DNA of 64,000 bases, from assembly GCA_016785225.1 (NCBI GenBank), contig JAFBJZ010000323.1, positions 1,054,001 through 1,118,000 on the forward strand. Direction: 5' to 3'. Under the pieces are notes generated by a model that ran no database searches, was not told where the DNA came from, and saw nothing but the letters and a program-made list of their open reading frames with translations. This document shows, one piece after another, positions 24,103-38,199 of the stretch (positions within the stretch are counted from its first letter, which is position 1; each line of letters opens with the position of its first letter). The translations under genes and the position numbers were made by a program. This DNA comes from Psettodes erumei (lineage: Eukaryota > Chordata > Actinopteri > Pleuronectiformes > Psettodidae).

Positions 24103-27100
24103 GTCCGTATGACACCAACACTTCTCTTGGTTGATGTTGATTTAGGAAAAGTACTTGGGTTTTCACTGCAGACATTCAATGCAGTTGGTCCAATTTCTTT
24201 ATCTTCCTGTGGGTGATGTGAGCAAAGTGTGAATGCTGTGAACTATCTTAAAGCAATGTATTGTTTCGTTAATGTGAGTAAAAAGCATTAATACCATGTG
24301 AATGCACAATCCTGCAAACATGGCTGATATCACTATTCAATGGCTAATACTTATTTTGACCTCAATATAGTCCAGGAAGTGGGCTAATCTATTCTTACAG
24401 CAATCCTGCGACATCAGACGCTGTCAATTGATGAGGAATCAAATCTCCCATTTGAGAGGATTGATAAAGCACAATTGCTCCTGCCTTATAACCCCAGGAG
24501 CAGTCATCCAGAGAAGAAACTCATCCCCCCGCCTTAAGGGTCTGGCTTTTTCTCATCCAGGGTATTAGGCAGAATTACCTATCACCTCCATCACCCACCC
24601 TCACTGCCTCATCCTCTTACCCTCCCTCCTTCGCTCTTTCTTGTCCATGGAGGGAAAACCAGTGATCTATGACATCTGGTCCTCTTTCAGGGTTACCATG
24701 GGGGACGCACATTTGCACACGCAAGCATACATGCACACACAACTCCCAGAGTCAGCAAAGATGAAAATGAACATGAATGACAAAGCCAGGATCTATTTTA
24801 GGCTGCATTCACACAATTGTTCCACTTATTATATTTTATGCAATTATTGCATATAAAATACATTTTCTATGCATTATATGTACTTATTCTGTTTATTTCC
24901 TACTTTTCCTAATTGTCATGATCATTGGGGGGTTTTTTGCATCAGGGAATTTATAGGTCACAAATGAACATGCCGCAGCCATATGTTTGATTAGGATAGT
25001 GGGGCATTATGGGAGAATGTAATAAGCTAACGCTGCCTTTCTCCACTGTGCCCTTGGTGAAAGTAATTGCATCAGTGGTCATGAAGCAGTATCAGTTACT
25101 CTGCCCCCTCGCTCTTCACTCGCTGACTGAACAGGCAAGTGCCTGTCAACCTGATTGATGGCTTGAATCTGCCAATAAATGATGAATTCCCTGGACTGCA
25201 CCCGACCTCTGACCTGTGAGCTCAGGCCTCTCACTGGTTTAAATTTATACATACACACATCCTGTCATTTCTGCCTGAGTTTGCAAAAAAACAGTTTCTC
25301 CTCATATGCACACAAGTGTGCACATATGCATCTCTTTCCTCGTGGAGAATGATAAATTTAGTTGTCAAAGAGATTGAGGAGGATTTGCTCAGTAAATGCT
25401 GCCGCAGTTAGCTGTGTGTTTTTATGGTCAGGTGGACAGTTAAATATATTTCACAGACACGCAACAACTAAATTCATTAACAAATTCTCCAAGCAGCCAG
25501 ACAGGCTTTTAATAACTGCAAAGGAAATGGAGTTAGCACTGTACTTGGTTTGCCCTTGGACAGCCCCCTTTTCCACCAGCGTCCCAGTCTGCTTCTCTAA
25601 TTGACGAGTCATGACTCAGACAGGCTCTGATTGGCTCGGCGGGAGCTGATGGTTTTATGATGTCACTGTGATGAGTCATCGGCATCAGTGATACAGCTGA
25701 TCTGATATCCTACATGGGATCCTGTTCTCTCATTGTCTGGAGGTGGGGGGTCACCAATCAGATGTCAGCTACTGATGATGTGCTGTGGCGTGACACATTT
25801 TTTGAAGAAACTTCAAAACACACTGACCACATCATTCTATCTTTTAGTCTTAGTGAACATTATGAGAACCACTGGTAGGTCAACCAAGGACAGCCAGAGA
25901 CCACCCCAAGTTCTCAGCAAGAAAAACAGAATTCATTTTTAGGCATTTTATGCCTTTCTTAGATAGTTGACAGTCAAGAGACCTTGGACCTGGGATATTG
26001 CCATTTATGGTCAGTGCCTTAAACCCCCCAGCACACCAGGGCAGCCCCAGAATTTCTCTTGGTCCTCTCATCCTGTCCAACATAGCACCTCTGGGCCACA
26101 AGCTCAGAGAGAGGTCTTTCTCTTTTCCTACTCCATCAACACTAAACCTCTAGACAACAAATTCAATGGATTTAGTAGCCTTGTTATCATCTGTCACACA
26201 TGTAATGAACCTTCACTGCTTGCACAGCTTCTTTTCTCATAATTAAAATCCTGGCATGATGCAGCATCACAAGCTTCCTATCTGGAACTCCCCAGCAGAC
26301 ACCAGCTCTGTCAACGTCTAGGACGTCAGGCTGAAGAGCCGTTTAAATACCCAGAAGTAATGCCGCATTTCAAAAAACAACCTGTCCTCCTTCCTCCTGC
26401 GGCACAGGGTAATTTCAAGACAGCTCCATTAAGTACCAGACATGTGGAGATAAGAAGCGGCCTCAATAAGCGAGGTATGCTAAACAGATTAAAATATGAA
26501 AAATGAAAATTGAAAAGGGTTAATATAGTGTGGAGCAGTGTACACACTGACACTCTTCTATCCTTGTTCTCCCAGCTCCCGCTTTCCCAGAGTGTTTATG
26601 TGAGCACACAGTTGCCTACACTCCATGGGAAAGAGGAGACAGAGAGAGAGAGATGGAGAATAATGTTATTACAGTCACTGCTGCTCAGGTTCTATCTTAG
26701 TCGCCTGAGCAGCATTGGCCTGCTTGTCACATAAAAAAGGTTTGCATCGATCCTAGAGTTTTTCCTGCGACCGTTATCAATGCATAAACAAATCAGAAGC
26801 AAATCAGAATTTCAAAATCATGTTAGGTCGAGCCACTGCCAAGAGTTGTCATTTGAGCCTAAAGGCTTTACGTGTGGGTTCAAATGGGAAATCTTAGTAT
26901 TTGCTGACTACAGCATGAAAACATAGACAGACAAACATAAATATACCCGAAAGCAGAGGACGTGTGTATTTTTAGTTTTTTTGATAACAAAAAAAGGAAA
27001 AAAATGCAAGCAGACACCCCTTAAGTCTGAACCCAGAGATGGGCTCATTAGTTGCCACGACAATGAATAAAAGATGATATGTCTGGAGTTGCGGGTACTT

Positions 27101-28689
27101 CCTAGGGGAGTCGTCTGGGGTCTGAAAGGATGAACACACACTTTATGGCTCCCGTCTGCCCCTTAGCTAGTTCAGTTACATGTGGCTGGATGCTGAAGTT
27201 TCCTCCTGGTGATTTTTTTATATACACATATTTTTCTATGTTCTCGATGCTCAAAATGTACCCTGGTGTTCTCATCTCATTCTTTTAACAGCTGGCAGAT
27301 TCTGTGAGGGTAAAGTCACAAAACTCATGCCGATACTGTGTCTCGGGAATGGCTTTCATTCATTTTTCATTAATTCACAAACATTCGGGGGGCTCCGTTG
27401 CTGCCCCAGGCTTTCCCTTTTAAGTCAGCGGAGACAGATTTAGAGCCACCGCGATTCACCAAAATACATTTAAGAGCAGTCGTAAACCATGGATAAATTA
27501 CTTATTTACATCCACTTCCTTTTTATTTGCACTCCTAATTTAGTGAAAGAAAACTTTTCTGCTCTTCATTGTCTTAGTCTGTTCATAATGAGCAATTATG
27601 TTTCAGGGGAAACTGATGTCATATACAGCACAGATCCCCAGACAGCTCTGTGTGATGCATAATACATGTCTGTCAGAATCAATTCCTTTATCCTTCACTT
27701 AAGAAAGAAAAACAGAGAGAGAGAGAGAGAGAGAGAGAAAATGAGGGGTGATACACAGTACGTAGAAGCAAAAGAGGAGGTGAATCTGCATATTCTTTGA
27801 ATTCTGTCCTGCTGAACACTGAATGTGTCTGATTGTTCCATTTCATCTTAATCTTAAAATAACCTAGCACACATTACACCACTTTGTGCGGCTGTCTTAG
27901 ATGCTAAGAAGCTAAGAGCGAAACGCATCATCCTTTTATTTTGGTCACACCTGTATAGTTTACATCTGAATACACTGTGTTACACAACCTGGTCAGACCA
28001 GTACAAAGCCTGTCAAAATCTGAGTGCTGTTTTTAATTATTTACAAGACCTTCAGTCAAGTTGCTAAAATCTTAAATGTAAAGTTATGGTGTGCAGGATT
28101 TGTTTGTTGCAGGTTTGTAAATCATTTGGCCCTGAAGTGACCGCGGCGATAATGGACTCCTAGGTAATAGAGGCCATAATAATCCTTTCCCATTTCATTA
28201 TCTTCTGGGCTATAACAGTCCCATGAGGTGTGTGCACGCATCTGCTTATGCAGTGGCCATGGAAACAGATTTCAGCCCCCCCCCCTCTGATAAAACTGCA
28301 TGTATGCATGCCCAAAGGCATCCAAGTACTCACAGCACATGCTCCAGTGCAGTTCACAAGAATACTGCACATCATTTTAGGATACATATTTAGAAAATCC
28401 CTGAACTTTGCAGTGATGATATCTAGTTTTTAGAATTGCAGATATGCAGACAAACTATTAATTTTTCCTCATATGAGTGCTGGTATTTCCCTCTCTTCTT
28501 GCACAGCAAGACACTAGATTTTGGCCTGGATGGACAGGAGGAACAATTATAACCACCCATTACTGTTTTTTTTTTAATGAACCAACTTATTTTAAAAAGT
28601 TAACATAGAAAATTAAGAAAAAAGTCAAATATATACATAAAGTCTTCTTTAGATTTTCTCATGGCCCAGCTGCTCTGCCTCAGCACACA

Positions 28690-28720
<31 letters not shown>

Positions 28721-30174
28721 CTCATACCTTCATCTCACTAAGGTCTAAGGAGCCTGGTGCCCAGTTGAAGAGAAAGCTTTGTGTAGGACCTTTATTGTGT
28801 CTCCTTTATTTTGCTTTCTTTTTCTGTTCTAGAGGGTCAAATATAGAAAAATGTCATCTTCTTCTCTAACTTTTTTCTTCTTCATCATGTCACATTCCTT
28901 GTACTCTTGCCTGCCCTGTCTCCACTCTTTATCCTCTCTTAATTATCCTGAATCTGCCTTTCCATCTCTTCTTCTCCTCCTGTTCTTTCTTGGTCCATCT
29001 TCTCTTACCCTTCCTCTCCCCTGTTTTCTCTCTCTTTCCTCCTCCTCATAGCCTGAGGATCGGATGCCTCCATGTACCAACCTGGGCTCAGTCTGTGTGT
29101 GTGTGTATGTGTGTGCATTGCCGCATTCTCTCACACACACGTATTTATGAGCCAACCTTGCTCCCATGGGAGACCCTGCCTGTTTGAGTTATTTCAGAGT
29201 TCATGGTTAAACAAGACAGCCTGAGGAATCTCTCCGTCTCTCTGTTTTCTTTCAAGTCCGCACTCCTCAGTGAGCTTTGACTGGGCTGAGGGGAATGGGG
29301 AGGCAAGCAGGGTAGGGGGTTTGAGGGATTGCTAGAAGGTGCAATTGTTGCTGTTTGATTTTCTAGGCTGTAGTACTCACAAAAGGAATAAACCTGCAAG
29401 AGTTTGTAACTCAAGTAGAACTGGGAACCCTTCAATTTGAGATTTAACCACATAAGTGATATAAGAGGCCCTTTAATGAGCTGATATATGGAATATTATG
29501 ACACTTTGAATGTCCTTCATGCCCCAGACATAGAAGAGTCAAACTGTGTGGATTCCTGTGTGGAAGCACTTGACAAATGTAAGTTTAAATAGGTAGGCAC
29601 ATACAGGATTGAATTGTGTGTATGATCATATAATTCTGGACATTGCTATATGGTCATTTCATTTTTGTTTTGTTACAGACTGAATGTGACCTGGAAAAAG
29701 GTTTGGAGATGAGGAAGTGGGTCCTGTCTGGGATCTTGGCCACTGAGGAGACATACCTCAGTCATCTGGAAGCACTGTTGCTGGTGAGAGCACACACAGA
29801 CACACAAATGGATCAAAATGGAACATGACTTTATAGACAGTCAAAGCTACAAATAGCCATAAACAGGAATAAAAGACATGAAAGAAAGAAGCAATGCTGC
29901 GCACGTATCACACCTGTCACCTTCACTGCTTGCTCCTCTCAGCCCATGAAGCCTCTGAAGGCTGCAGCTACGACGTCGCAGCCTGTCCTCACTGTGGCCC
30001 AGATAGAAACCATCTTCTTCAAAGTGCCTGAGCTCTACGAGATCCATAAGGAGTTCTATGACGGACTCCTGCCCCGCGTTCAGCAGTGGAGCCACCACCA
30101 GAGAGTCGGGGACCTCTTCCAGAAACTGGTGAGGAACAAAGAAAGAGATGAGTCAAGGGGCTTGGTCATGTGGG

Positions 30175-30215
<41 letters not shown>

Positions 30216-30814
30216 CACCCATGACAACAGACACATCCCTGGGTGTAACTGCTTTGCATTACCCCTCATCAAAGTGACAACACTGGGTGCCCAAAATAAA
30301 AGCTGACAGTATTAGAAAGGGCACTGAGGGTACTGCAGCTACGTTTTCTGCCCTGTGCACGCATACCCAAAGCAAAAACACACTGTGCCAGAGTGACATT
30401 ATTCACAATAATGACATTTCTCAAATCATGAGGCTTTCAGAGGCAGAATTTGTCATCATAATTCAATAAACCAATAAAAAAGGAATATTGGATTTTTGTA
30501 GTGATGCTCTTCTTTATCATTTTAAATTTGAATCACAAATTGAATTTGACTTGTTTTTTTCTTCCTGTTTCCTCTTTGGCCCTCTCTCACTCTGTGGTTT
30601 CTGCCAAAGATGTCAGAGCTGAATGTACACTGAGTCTATTTAATTATTTTCACAGTGGGTCAATTAACCTACAATGAATCATTTGTTAATTCTGTCCGAA
30701 ATGCTGCTTCTCTCCCACTAACGTCTCCTTCACTCTCTCTCTGTCTGTCTCTCTCTACCCCCCTCACTTGTGCATGAACACACTTGCATCTACACACATA
30801 CACACACACACACG

Positions 30815-30850
<36 letters not shown>

Positions 30851-33800
30851 TACACAGAGGGAGGTGCAAGCAAGTTTCACAATGCTGCCTTTCTGCCTCA
30901 GGCAGCTGAGACCATCACTGCACTGTGTGCTTTGTGTCTCGAAGAAGCTGCTATAAATAGGAGCCTCTCTCTTTTGCTGGCTCCGCCACTCACACACTCG
31001 CTCACTCCTCTCGTATTAAATTATCCCAGGAGCCAATCCCCTTGGGGCTCACCTCATGAATTTAATGATTTAATTTGTATCTTTTCCCAGCAAGGAGGCA
31101 TGCGCTCAAATACATTTTGACCAAATAGTTTGTGTCGCAGCTCCTCTGTATATTTTTTCCTCGGTCACGTCAGCCTTCCGTCCAATGAAATGACTCGCAC
31201 TCAGTTCTGCAAAAAAGAAGTGATGTCATGATTCTGATGTGGATAATAAATAAATATTATGCGGAGTAGCTGTAGACTGCTAACAGTGTATGAGATGTCA
31301 GTTGCACAAGCTTCAATTGGGAGATGGAGTGAATATTTGCATAAACTGGTGCTTGTGTGTCCACATGTTCACCCGCTTTCTTTGTCTGCTCTCAACCATT
31401 ACGTCAACCCAACAAAGACACAGAATTTTTTTTTTCACACTCTGTATTTACACTTTTTCTATAAGACTCAGCTATCTGGCTGTCTTTGTCGCTCTTTTTC
31501 CCCAAAGTACATACACACCACTGCATTCACACACACACACACACACACACACGCACATACACATGCTTGCACTGTTCCTGTCCCATTCCCTCCCTCCAGA
31601 CAGTAGTTAATAAAAGTCAGGAGGAGAAGACGCTGAGCCTACAAAAAAAAAAAGCAAAATGCTACATGACAGCAGTTCCTTTAGAAAGCGGAGAGGGAGG
31701 GAGGAAGAGATTAGATGGGAGAAGAGGACGTGATACAGGCAAGGAATGGAGCGGGGGGGGGCTGAGAGAGGCAGAGGAGTCGAGTGGGGCAGGCAAGTAG
31801 ATTTAGACTCCTGCAACTCTGATAGAGCTGTCTCACCATGACTCTGAAATCTGCAAGGGGAGCGGACGGGCTCAGGAACTGTAAAACGTCAAAACGGGGG
31901 AAGGCGAGAGACAGAGAGAAAAGAGGAGGAGGCAAAGCATCAGTGACAGGTTATGAGCGTGAGTTTCATGGAGAAGTGTTTGAAGGCTGAAAATAGGGCG
32001 AAATCACAATTGTGCTTCTTGCTCCTCCTAAACACACATAAGGTGAAGGTTTGGTGCCACAAAGACAGACAGGTAAAATGATAAACTGTCTTGGAATGAT
32101 GGACTTAAACACCTGAGTGCATAGAAAAAAGATGAGTTTAAATGTTCCAAGATGAGGAGAATACACCACTCTGGGCACTCAAATTTCATGGCAACAAATT
32201 CTGTTTTTGACTAAATTCAGGGTCACACGTACACCATGAAGATGCCAAGTCACATTTTTGATCTGCAGCACTTGCTTTTAAATGTGAGTGAATGCTTTGC
32301 AGGCAAAAAGAAAAAAAAATGACAATGGCAGCCGAGTACTCCCTTACAAAACAAGCAGCTAAATCAAGCCTCCTTGTATAATAGCCGTACAGTAGTCCGT
32401 CATGAGGCTGCTTTCCTAATGTTGTTTTCCACTGTGGATTACACACACGCAGTCTCACACAGGACAAATCCTGAACTGAGAAATCCAAACGCCCAAGCAG
32501 TTCCTTTCATCACCCAAAGCCATTTTCTGCTGTGATACTGTAGCTGCGTTGGCGGAGCACTCGGTAAGCCTTCGCGCCGCTGTGTGTGGCTGGCAGACAT
32601 TCCGGGGGCTCTCGGCTCCCTCCGCAGTCGAACTGTCACGCTCTGAATGGCCTACGTTGCGGTGCAGATTGTGTGTCCCAGGGCAGGACACAGGATTGCA
32701 GAATTGTGAAAAATTGCTCTGCTCCCTGCCTTCCACCACCTTGCTTCCTCCTTGCTTGCAGATGCATCTGCAAAAGTAAACATCCAATTTTATCGCCCCA
32801 AATTTGTCAGACACTTTTTTTTTTGGGACAGTAATTTGTTACCAGAGGATGTACAAATTTCAGTCATGTGTTGTTAGGTGAAGTGTGGCATTTGGCCCAA
32901 TGCTATAGCAATGGCTGAGTGTTACTGCCATAACATAATAATTGCAAACGATGTTTAGAAACTTGTGACTTCACATTCCTGCCTCAGTTCTCCCTCCCCC
33001 TGAAGGCAAAGATCAGGTCATGTTAAAAAAGGACAGGGTCATGCCTAAAAATAGCTTAGAGAGAATAGAGAGAAAATGAATTAGCTCAGTTTGAGTGAAC
33101 AGTTATTGGCTTAATGATGTGTAGTATTCATGTGATCATTTATTTTTAGAACATGTCTAATAAAGAAGTTACAAAGTGTTTCACAAAAGGCGACAAATTA
33201 AAAATCATAAAACTAAAAACAAGAGCAATGGAAAACTCAAAGTAAAATCAAATCATGATTAAATAAAACAAATTGTAATGAAGTACTGTATATGATTGAC
33301 TGCTCATGTTTGTTTCCCCATTGGACTTTGCTGTGGTGATGTCACCATTTCCCCAAATATCAGAAATTATTGTGGTGAGTCATATTACTGTAACAGATAC
33401 TGCACAAACAATGGCCAGAACTACTGGACTACACAAAAGACCCCCTCCCAAAAAAATTTAAGCTCCCCACTGGCTCATACTGGACTAAAACATCTGACGT
33501 ATGTAGTTATTTAGGTGACAAAGAGTGTCAAAGGTAGTAATTAATGTATCCAGTACACTCAGGTAAGATGGTCTGAGGTATTTGGTATTCTTTAGAGTGT
33601 GTGTGCGTGTCTCCACTGTACTCTCTCCTCCTTTGGCTTTTGTTCAGCGGAATTGACTGTCCTTTTGTTTGGTGTCGAGATGGATCGCAGCGCTGGCAGG
33701 CAGCGTTCGCTGGAGTTTTATTCAGCCATACGGCTTCCTAAATGTGCTTTCATAGCCTCTGTTACACTGATCATTAATTACTCACCCCGGCACAGTGCAC

Positions 33801-36800
33801 TGGCTCCATGGTTGCTATGGGAACGGGCCCGGCTGCGACGAGCGCTGCTGTTGTTGTGACTGTGATCTCTGTCAATTACTGGTGGTTTCATTGGATTGTC
33901 TGCAGGTCACATGCAGTCTCTCAAACACAGCTGACTGGACCAGATCTCCTGTCCCCGTAATGACATGTCAAGGATTTTTCAAGGATTATTAGTATTATAT
34001 ACTGCTTTTTTATGTTCCATTGAGAAGTTGACGGTGAACTTCTTATTATCTGCAGTAGATTTTTGCATTTTTGGGCCCATGTTCACGCCACTGTTCAGAT
34101 TTTAAGAAAAATGGGTGAAATGCCACACTCGTGATGCCCAGTCACAATCATATTCATTTCTTAAAACTAAATCTTTACAATAACAACACAGGCAAAGGTA
34201 TTTGTTAGTAAGTATGATGAGAGGGCTGCATTATGCTGCTGGGTCTCTATCTGTCTGGCTGCGATTTTTCAGTGTGATTTGTTGTGTTTGTTTCATTTTT
34301 GTGTCATTAGGACCTGAAAATCCACAACTGTAACTGACAATTGTAAAGAACCGAGCATTAAGGTCAGCAACATTAAGGTTACAGTTAGTTCACAGTAGGG
34401 GTATGAAGTGGTGGAGGTTAAGTAGAGAAGTAGAGAAGAGGGGTATGTTTGAGTTTCTAATCTTAAAAAACAGTTTTCATTGCTTTTACTGACTTTACAA
34501 CCAACTCTTTTACCAAAGACAACACAGGAAAACTGATTTACCAGCTATTTATTCCACCTACAATATAGACACTGACTTTGACTATAATACATAGACCATG
34601 ATGGACAACTTTGCAAGCACAGTCAAAGCTCCTCTAATACTTCTGCACCTCCTCTGCATCTTCTTCTTGCTCTCCAATCAGGCCAGCCAGCTGGGAGTTT
34701 ACCGAGCATTTGTGGACAACTATGAGCTGGCCGTGGAGACGGCGGAGAAGTGCTGCCAGGCCAATACACAATTTGCTGAAATCTCCGAGGTAAGTATGGA
34801 AGGGAAAATAACAAATAATGGTGCCAAGCGGAGACCATGAAATGTGTTCTCTTTGACTGAAATCTAAACTGTAATTGAATTGGAAAGAAAGTCAACAGTC
34901 ACTGGTTCACTGTTGTTGCTGTTGAATAAATCCATGATCTCTGAGTTATGGGATCATTTTACAGCCGTGTTAAATCAGAAGCTTAACCCCTGCTAATTAT
35001 CCAATTGAGTTTAACAAGCTTTTCTTTTTTCTTTGATGTATGACGCGATGCTGTATCTAATTAAGATAAATGAAGGGAATGTAGTTGAACATTCATCACA
35101 GGGAGTAAATTTTCCCCAAACTTACTCTAAATTTTTTGTTATAACTGATGATTGTCTGGTTGGAGATCTTCTCGTCTGCATGCTCTTTGATTTCTGTGCA
35201 GCTTTGTTTTCTCCAAAGAGCTAGACAACTTTGTGTACAGCCAAAAAAGCATTTTGCCGCTACTACAGAATGTCAAATGCGTTATTGCTCGAAAAGTCAT
35301 CAAGGAGTTGTAGCGAAGTGAATCTGGTGTGATCTCCTGTGTGGTTTGAAGGTGCAGCTGGACAGTCTGTAAGTGAAAGCTATTGTCACCTAGTCACCCA
35401 AAAACAACCAAAGAGATGGCTTACCCACAACAGAGTGCTAAATTATGTGTTATTAGGGAAAGGAAAAGAACACTTTCTGAGTCATGTTGTATAGAAAGAG
35501 TATGCTTTGTGGCTGCTTTTAGTTTGTACCTGATGTACTGTACTTTCAAAAAGGTCTGTCATTATTCACCCACGCAGCTTTTATCATTTCACCGATGCAC
35601 TAATGCAACCAGAGGCAATTTTATGTGTGTGTGCCTGTGTCCATATGTCCATTATTTTTTGTATGTTAGACATATGTACATCAGTTAAATGGAACTATAT
35701 ATGAATGGTGGTGGATATTTTCTGTTGTTCTCTCAGCTTGGTCTTATACTCATGTCTTGCCAGGGAAATATGAGCTCAGCATCATTGACACAGACAGACG
35801 AGCCTTGACAGTGTAATAAATTTGTAAATTTATCTTTTCCCTAAGTTTCCAACAGTTCCAGTGGCTCAGAACAATTTCTTCTATCGTGGACAGACTCGAT
35901 TTGAAAAACGCTTATTCTCGTGCCTCAGACCTACATTTGGGGGCTGATAATAAAGCGACCCTGGTTTAAACTATAATTCTATATTCCCAGTGGTTTTATA
36001 TTCAACCATTCTAATATGGATGGGAGCTGTGAAAGCTCAAACTGTATTACATGCTTTTTGGAGGGTTTTCTGTACTTCCAGCAGCAGTAAAATTGAGTTC
36101 AGATTTTTTTAGAAAGAATTTGTCATCTTTGTAACAAGCTTTTGGGAACTCTAGTTTGCACAAAATGCACGAAATGGAGCAAATACATACCTCTTACCTC
36201 TTACCATAACTTTAGGTTAGCAGAAAAAAAAAAAAAAAATCAGTCATTAAGCTTTGTACTGTAGACATTTTTTTCTCTATTTTCTCAAGCATGTGGCAGC
36301 CTCTAATACATCATCAGTCTTCGTCTATGTTTTATGAGGTCTACCAGTTAGAGCTGAGGCTGGTGTCTACATGCGGGATGGGGAATTCATCATCGAGGGT
36401 TGTTAATGGTCTACGTAATGATGCATGACTCTTAGCCATCTGAGCAAGATGGCGGGGGGAGAAAGCTGCTGAGGATGGCATAATTAATTTGGAAGTGGGT
36501 GACCTCATAGCCAGAGCAAAGATAATAGCCTCATCATGTAGTCACAAACAGACTTGCTGTACAGAACAGATTTTAAAAGTTATTTTTTAAAATGTTTTTT
36601 TAAAGGTTTTCAACCACTTTGTTTGAACTCGCCCTTTGTCTCCAAACAGAACCTGAAGGTGAGGAGCCCTAAGGACTGTAAGGACCAGACAGCCAAGAAT
36701 TCTCTAGAGGGTCAGGCACCTCATTACTTCTACTTCTTCTCAAATATTTGAAAATAGAATACATTAAAAATATATATGTATAAAAAGTTGTAATTGTTCA

Positions 36801-38168
36801 ATCAGATTTCTTTTCTTTCTAATCCACAGCTTTACTTTATAAACCAGTGGACAGAGTGACGCGCAGCACACTGGTTCTTCATGTAAGTCAGAGTGAGCGA
36901 ATGACGCAGCAGTGCTCCTGACACTCATATTGTCACTCCCCATACTTAAGCACTCTTTTGTGTTTAATTGTTTGCCTCTGTTGCTGAGAAAACAGACGAA
37001 GTCACGGCGTGGGTGATGACATACCCTGCAACATATTTGGTCACCTTCTCCAAAAAAAAAATTGTCAAAAAAACCCTTCCCTCCATTCATCCAATCCGCG
37101 ACCTGAGGCTCACTGAACTGAGCTTAAGTGGGGAAAAAAGGAGCATGCTTTTAAGACCAATAGTTAAACATCTGTGTGCTCCTGTACTCTAATATTCTGA
37201 CCTCTGACATTTATATTTCTTCATCATGCCTTCTACTGTAGGACTTGCTCAAACACACACCCACCAGCCACCCGGACCACCCTCTCCTGCAGGATGCTCT
37301 GCGGATCTCCCAGAACTTTTTGTCCAGTATCAATGAAGAGACGACGCCACGGCGCCAGTCCATGACTGTCAAGAAAGGAGAAGTGAGTGTTCGAGGATTT
37401 ACAAAACAAACTGAGCCACACTCAGTAGCTGGGTTTAGCACCCTATTCACTTGCTCCCTTGTTCAATTCATTGGCAAGCATGATGTGTGACTACTGCTGC
37501 TAAACTGACCTACAATGAAGGTCACTGAAAGACCTGACTGGAGAGTTGAGCACTTGAGGGAAATTTAAGTTTTTTACATTTAGCATAATGGATGGTTAAT
37601 GAGGCTTATCTCCTATTGTGTTGTACGATTAAGTAGTTTAAGTACTTAAATAATTCATCTGTGGAAAAATGATTTTAGTTCAATATCCATGCAACATACT
37701 ATATAAAAAACATTCTAAAACACACTATATTGCTGGAAAATCTGAACTATCTCTTTAATGAATTTGCTCTCTGGCTATTTTCTGAATTTGCTAATTCATG
37801 CCCAGAATGATGAAACTGCTCTATAAAGGAAACAGCAGGAAATATTTTGGGTATGTTTTCAAAAATCAAAGATTACCACCCTAATTTTAAACTATAATGA
37901 GATACTAAGGTGCAGGTGATAATAAAGATATAGATAGTAGTATTTCTTTATCAGCTCTAATGTAGTTTGTTGAGCATGATGATGTTATGACCCCGCCTTC
38001 TTAATGACCTCGAAGTCACTGTCGAATGAGTGTAGAGGGAGCAACCAATCTGCAGCCTAAAGCAGAGCCTGTGCCCTTATATGGTCATCGCTGGGGTTGC
38101 TTAGTTGGGGGTGATTCTCTGTTTGCTCTGTGTCTCTCATGTGGGCTTCCCCATCTCTCCACCTCCAC

Positions 38169-38199
<31 letters not shown>

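Larger units (their letters stand above)
24103..29678 (+). other. bcr: bcr intron 2
   Basis: 5.6 kb with no coding exon seen. It contains an AP-1/CRE/inverted-CCAAT motif cluster at 25606-25678, a GA tract at 27713-27738, an AC tract at 28692-28720 and a pyrimidine-rich stretch about 28840-29060. The acceptor at its end is ttgttacag. Confidence 0.85.
30129..34681 (+). other. bcr: bcr intron 4
   Basis: 4.55 kb without a coding exon. It holds GT (30177-30213) and AC (30791-30847, 31529-31552) microsatellites, a CpG-rich block at 32546-32662, and a second CpG-rich block at 33670-33850 that contains an X-box-like site. Nothing else is recognised. Confidence 0.85.
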
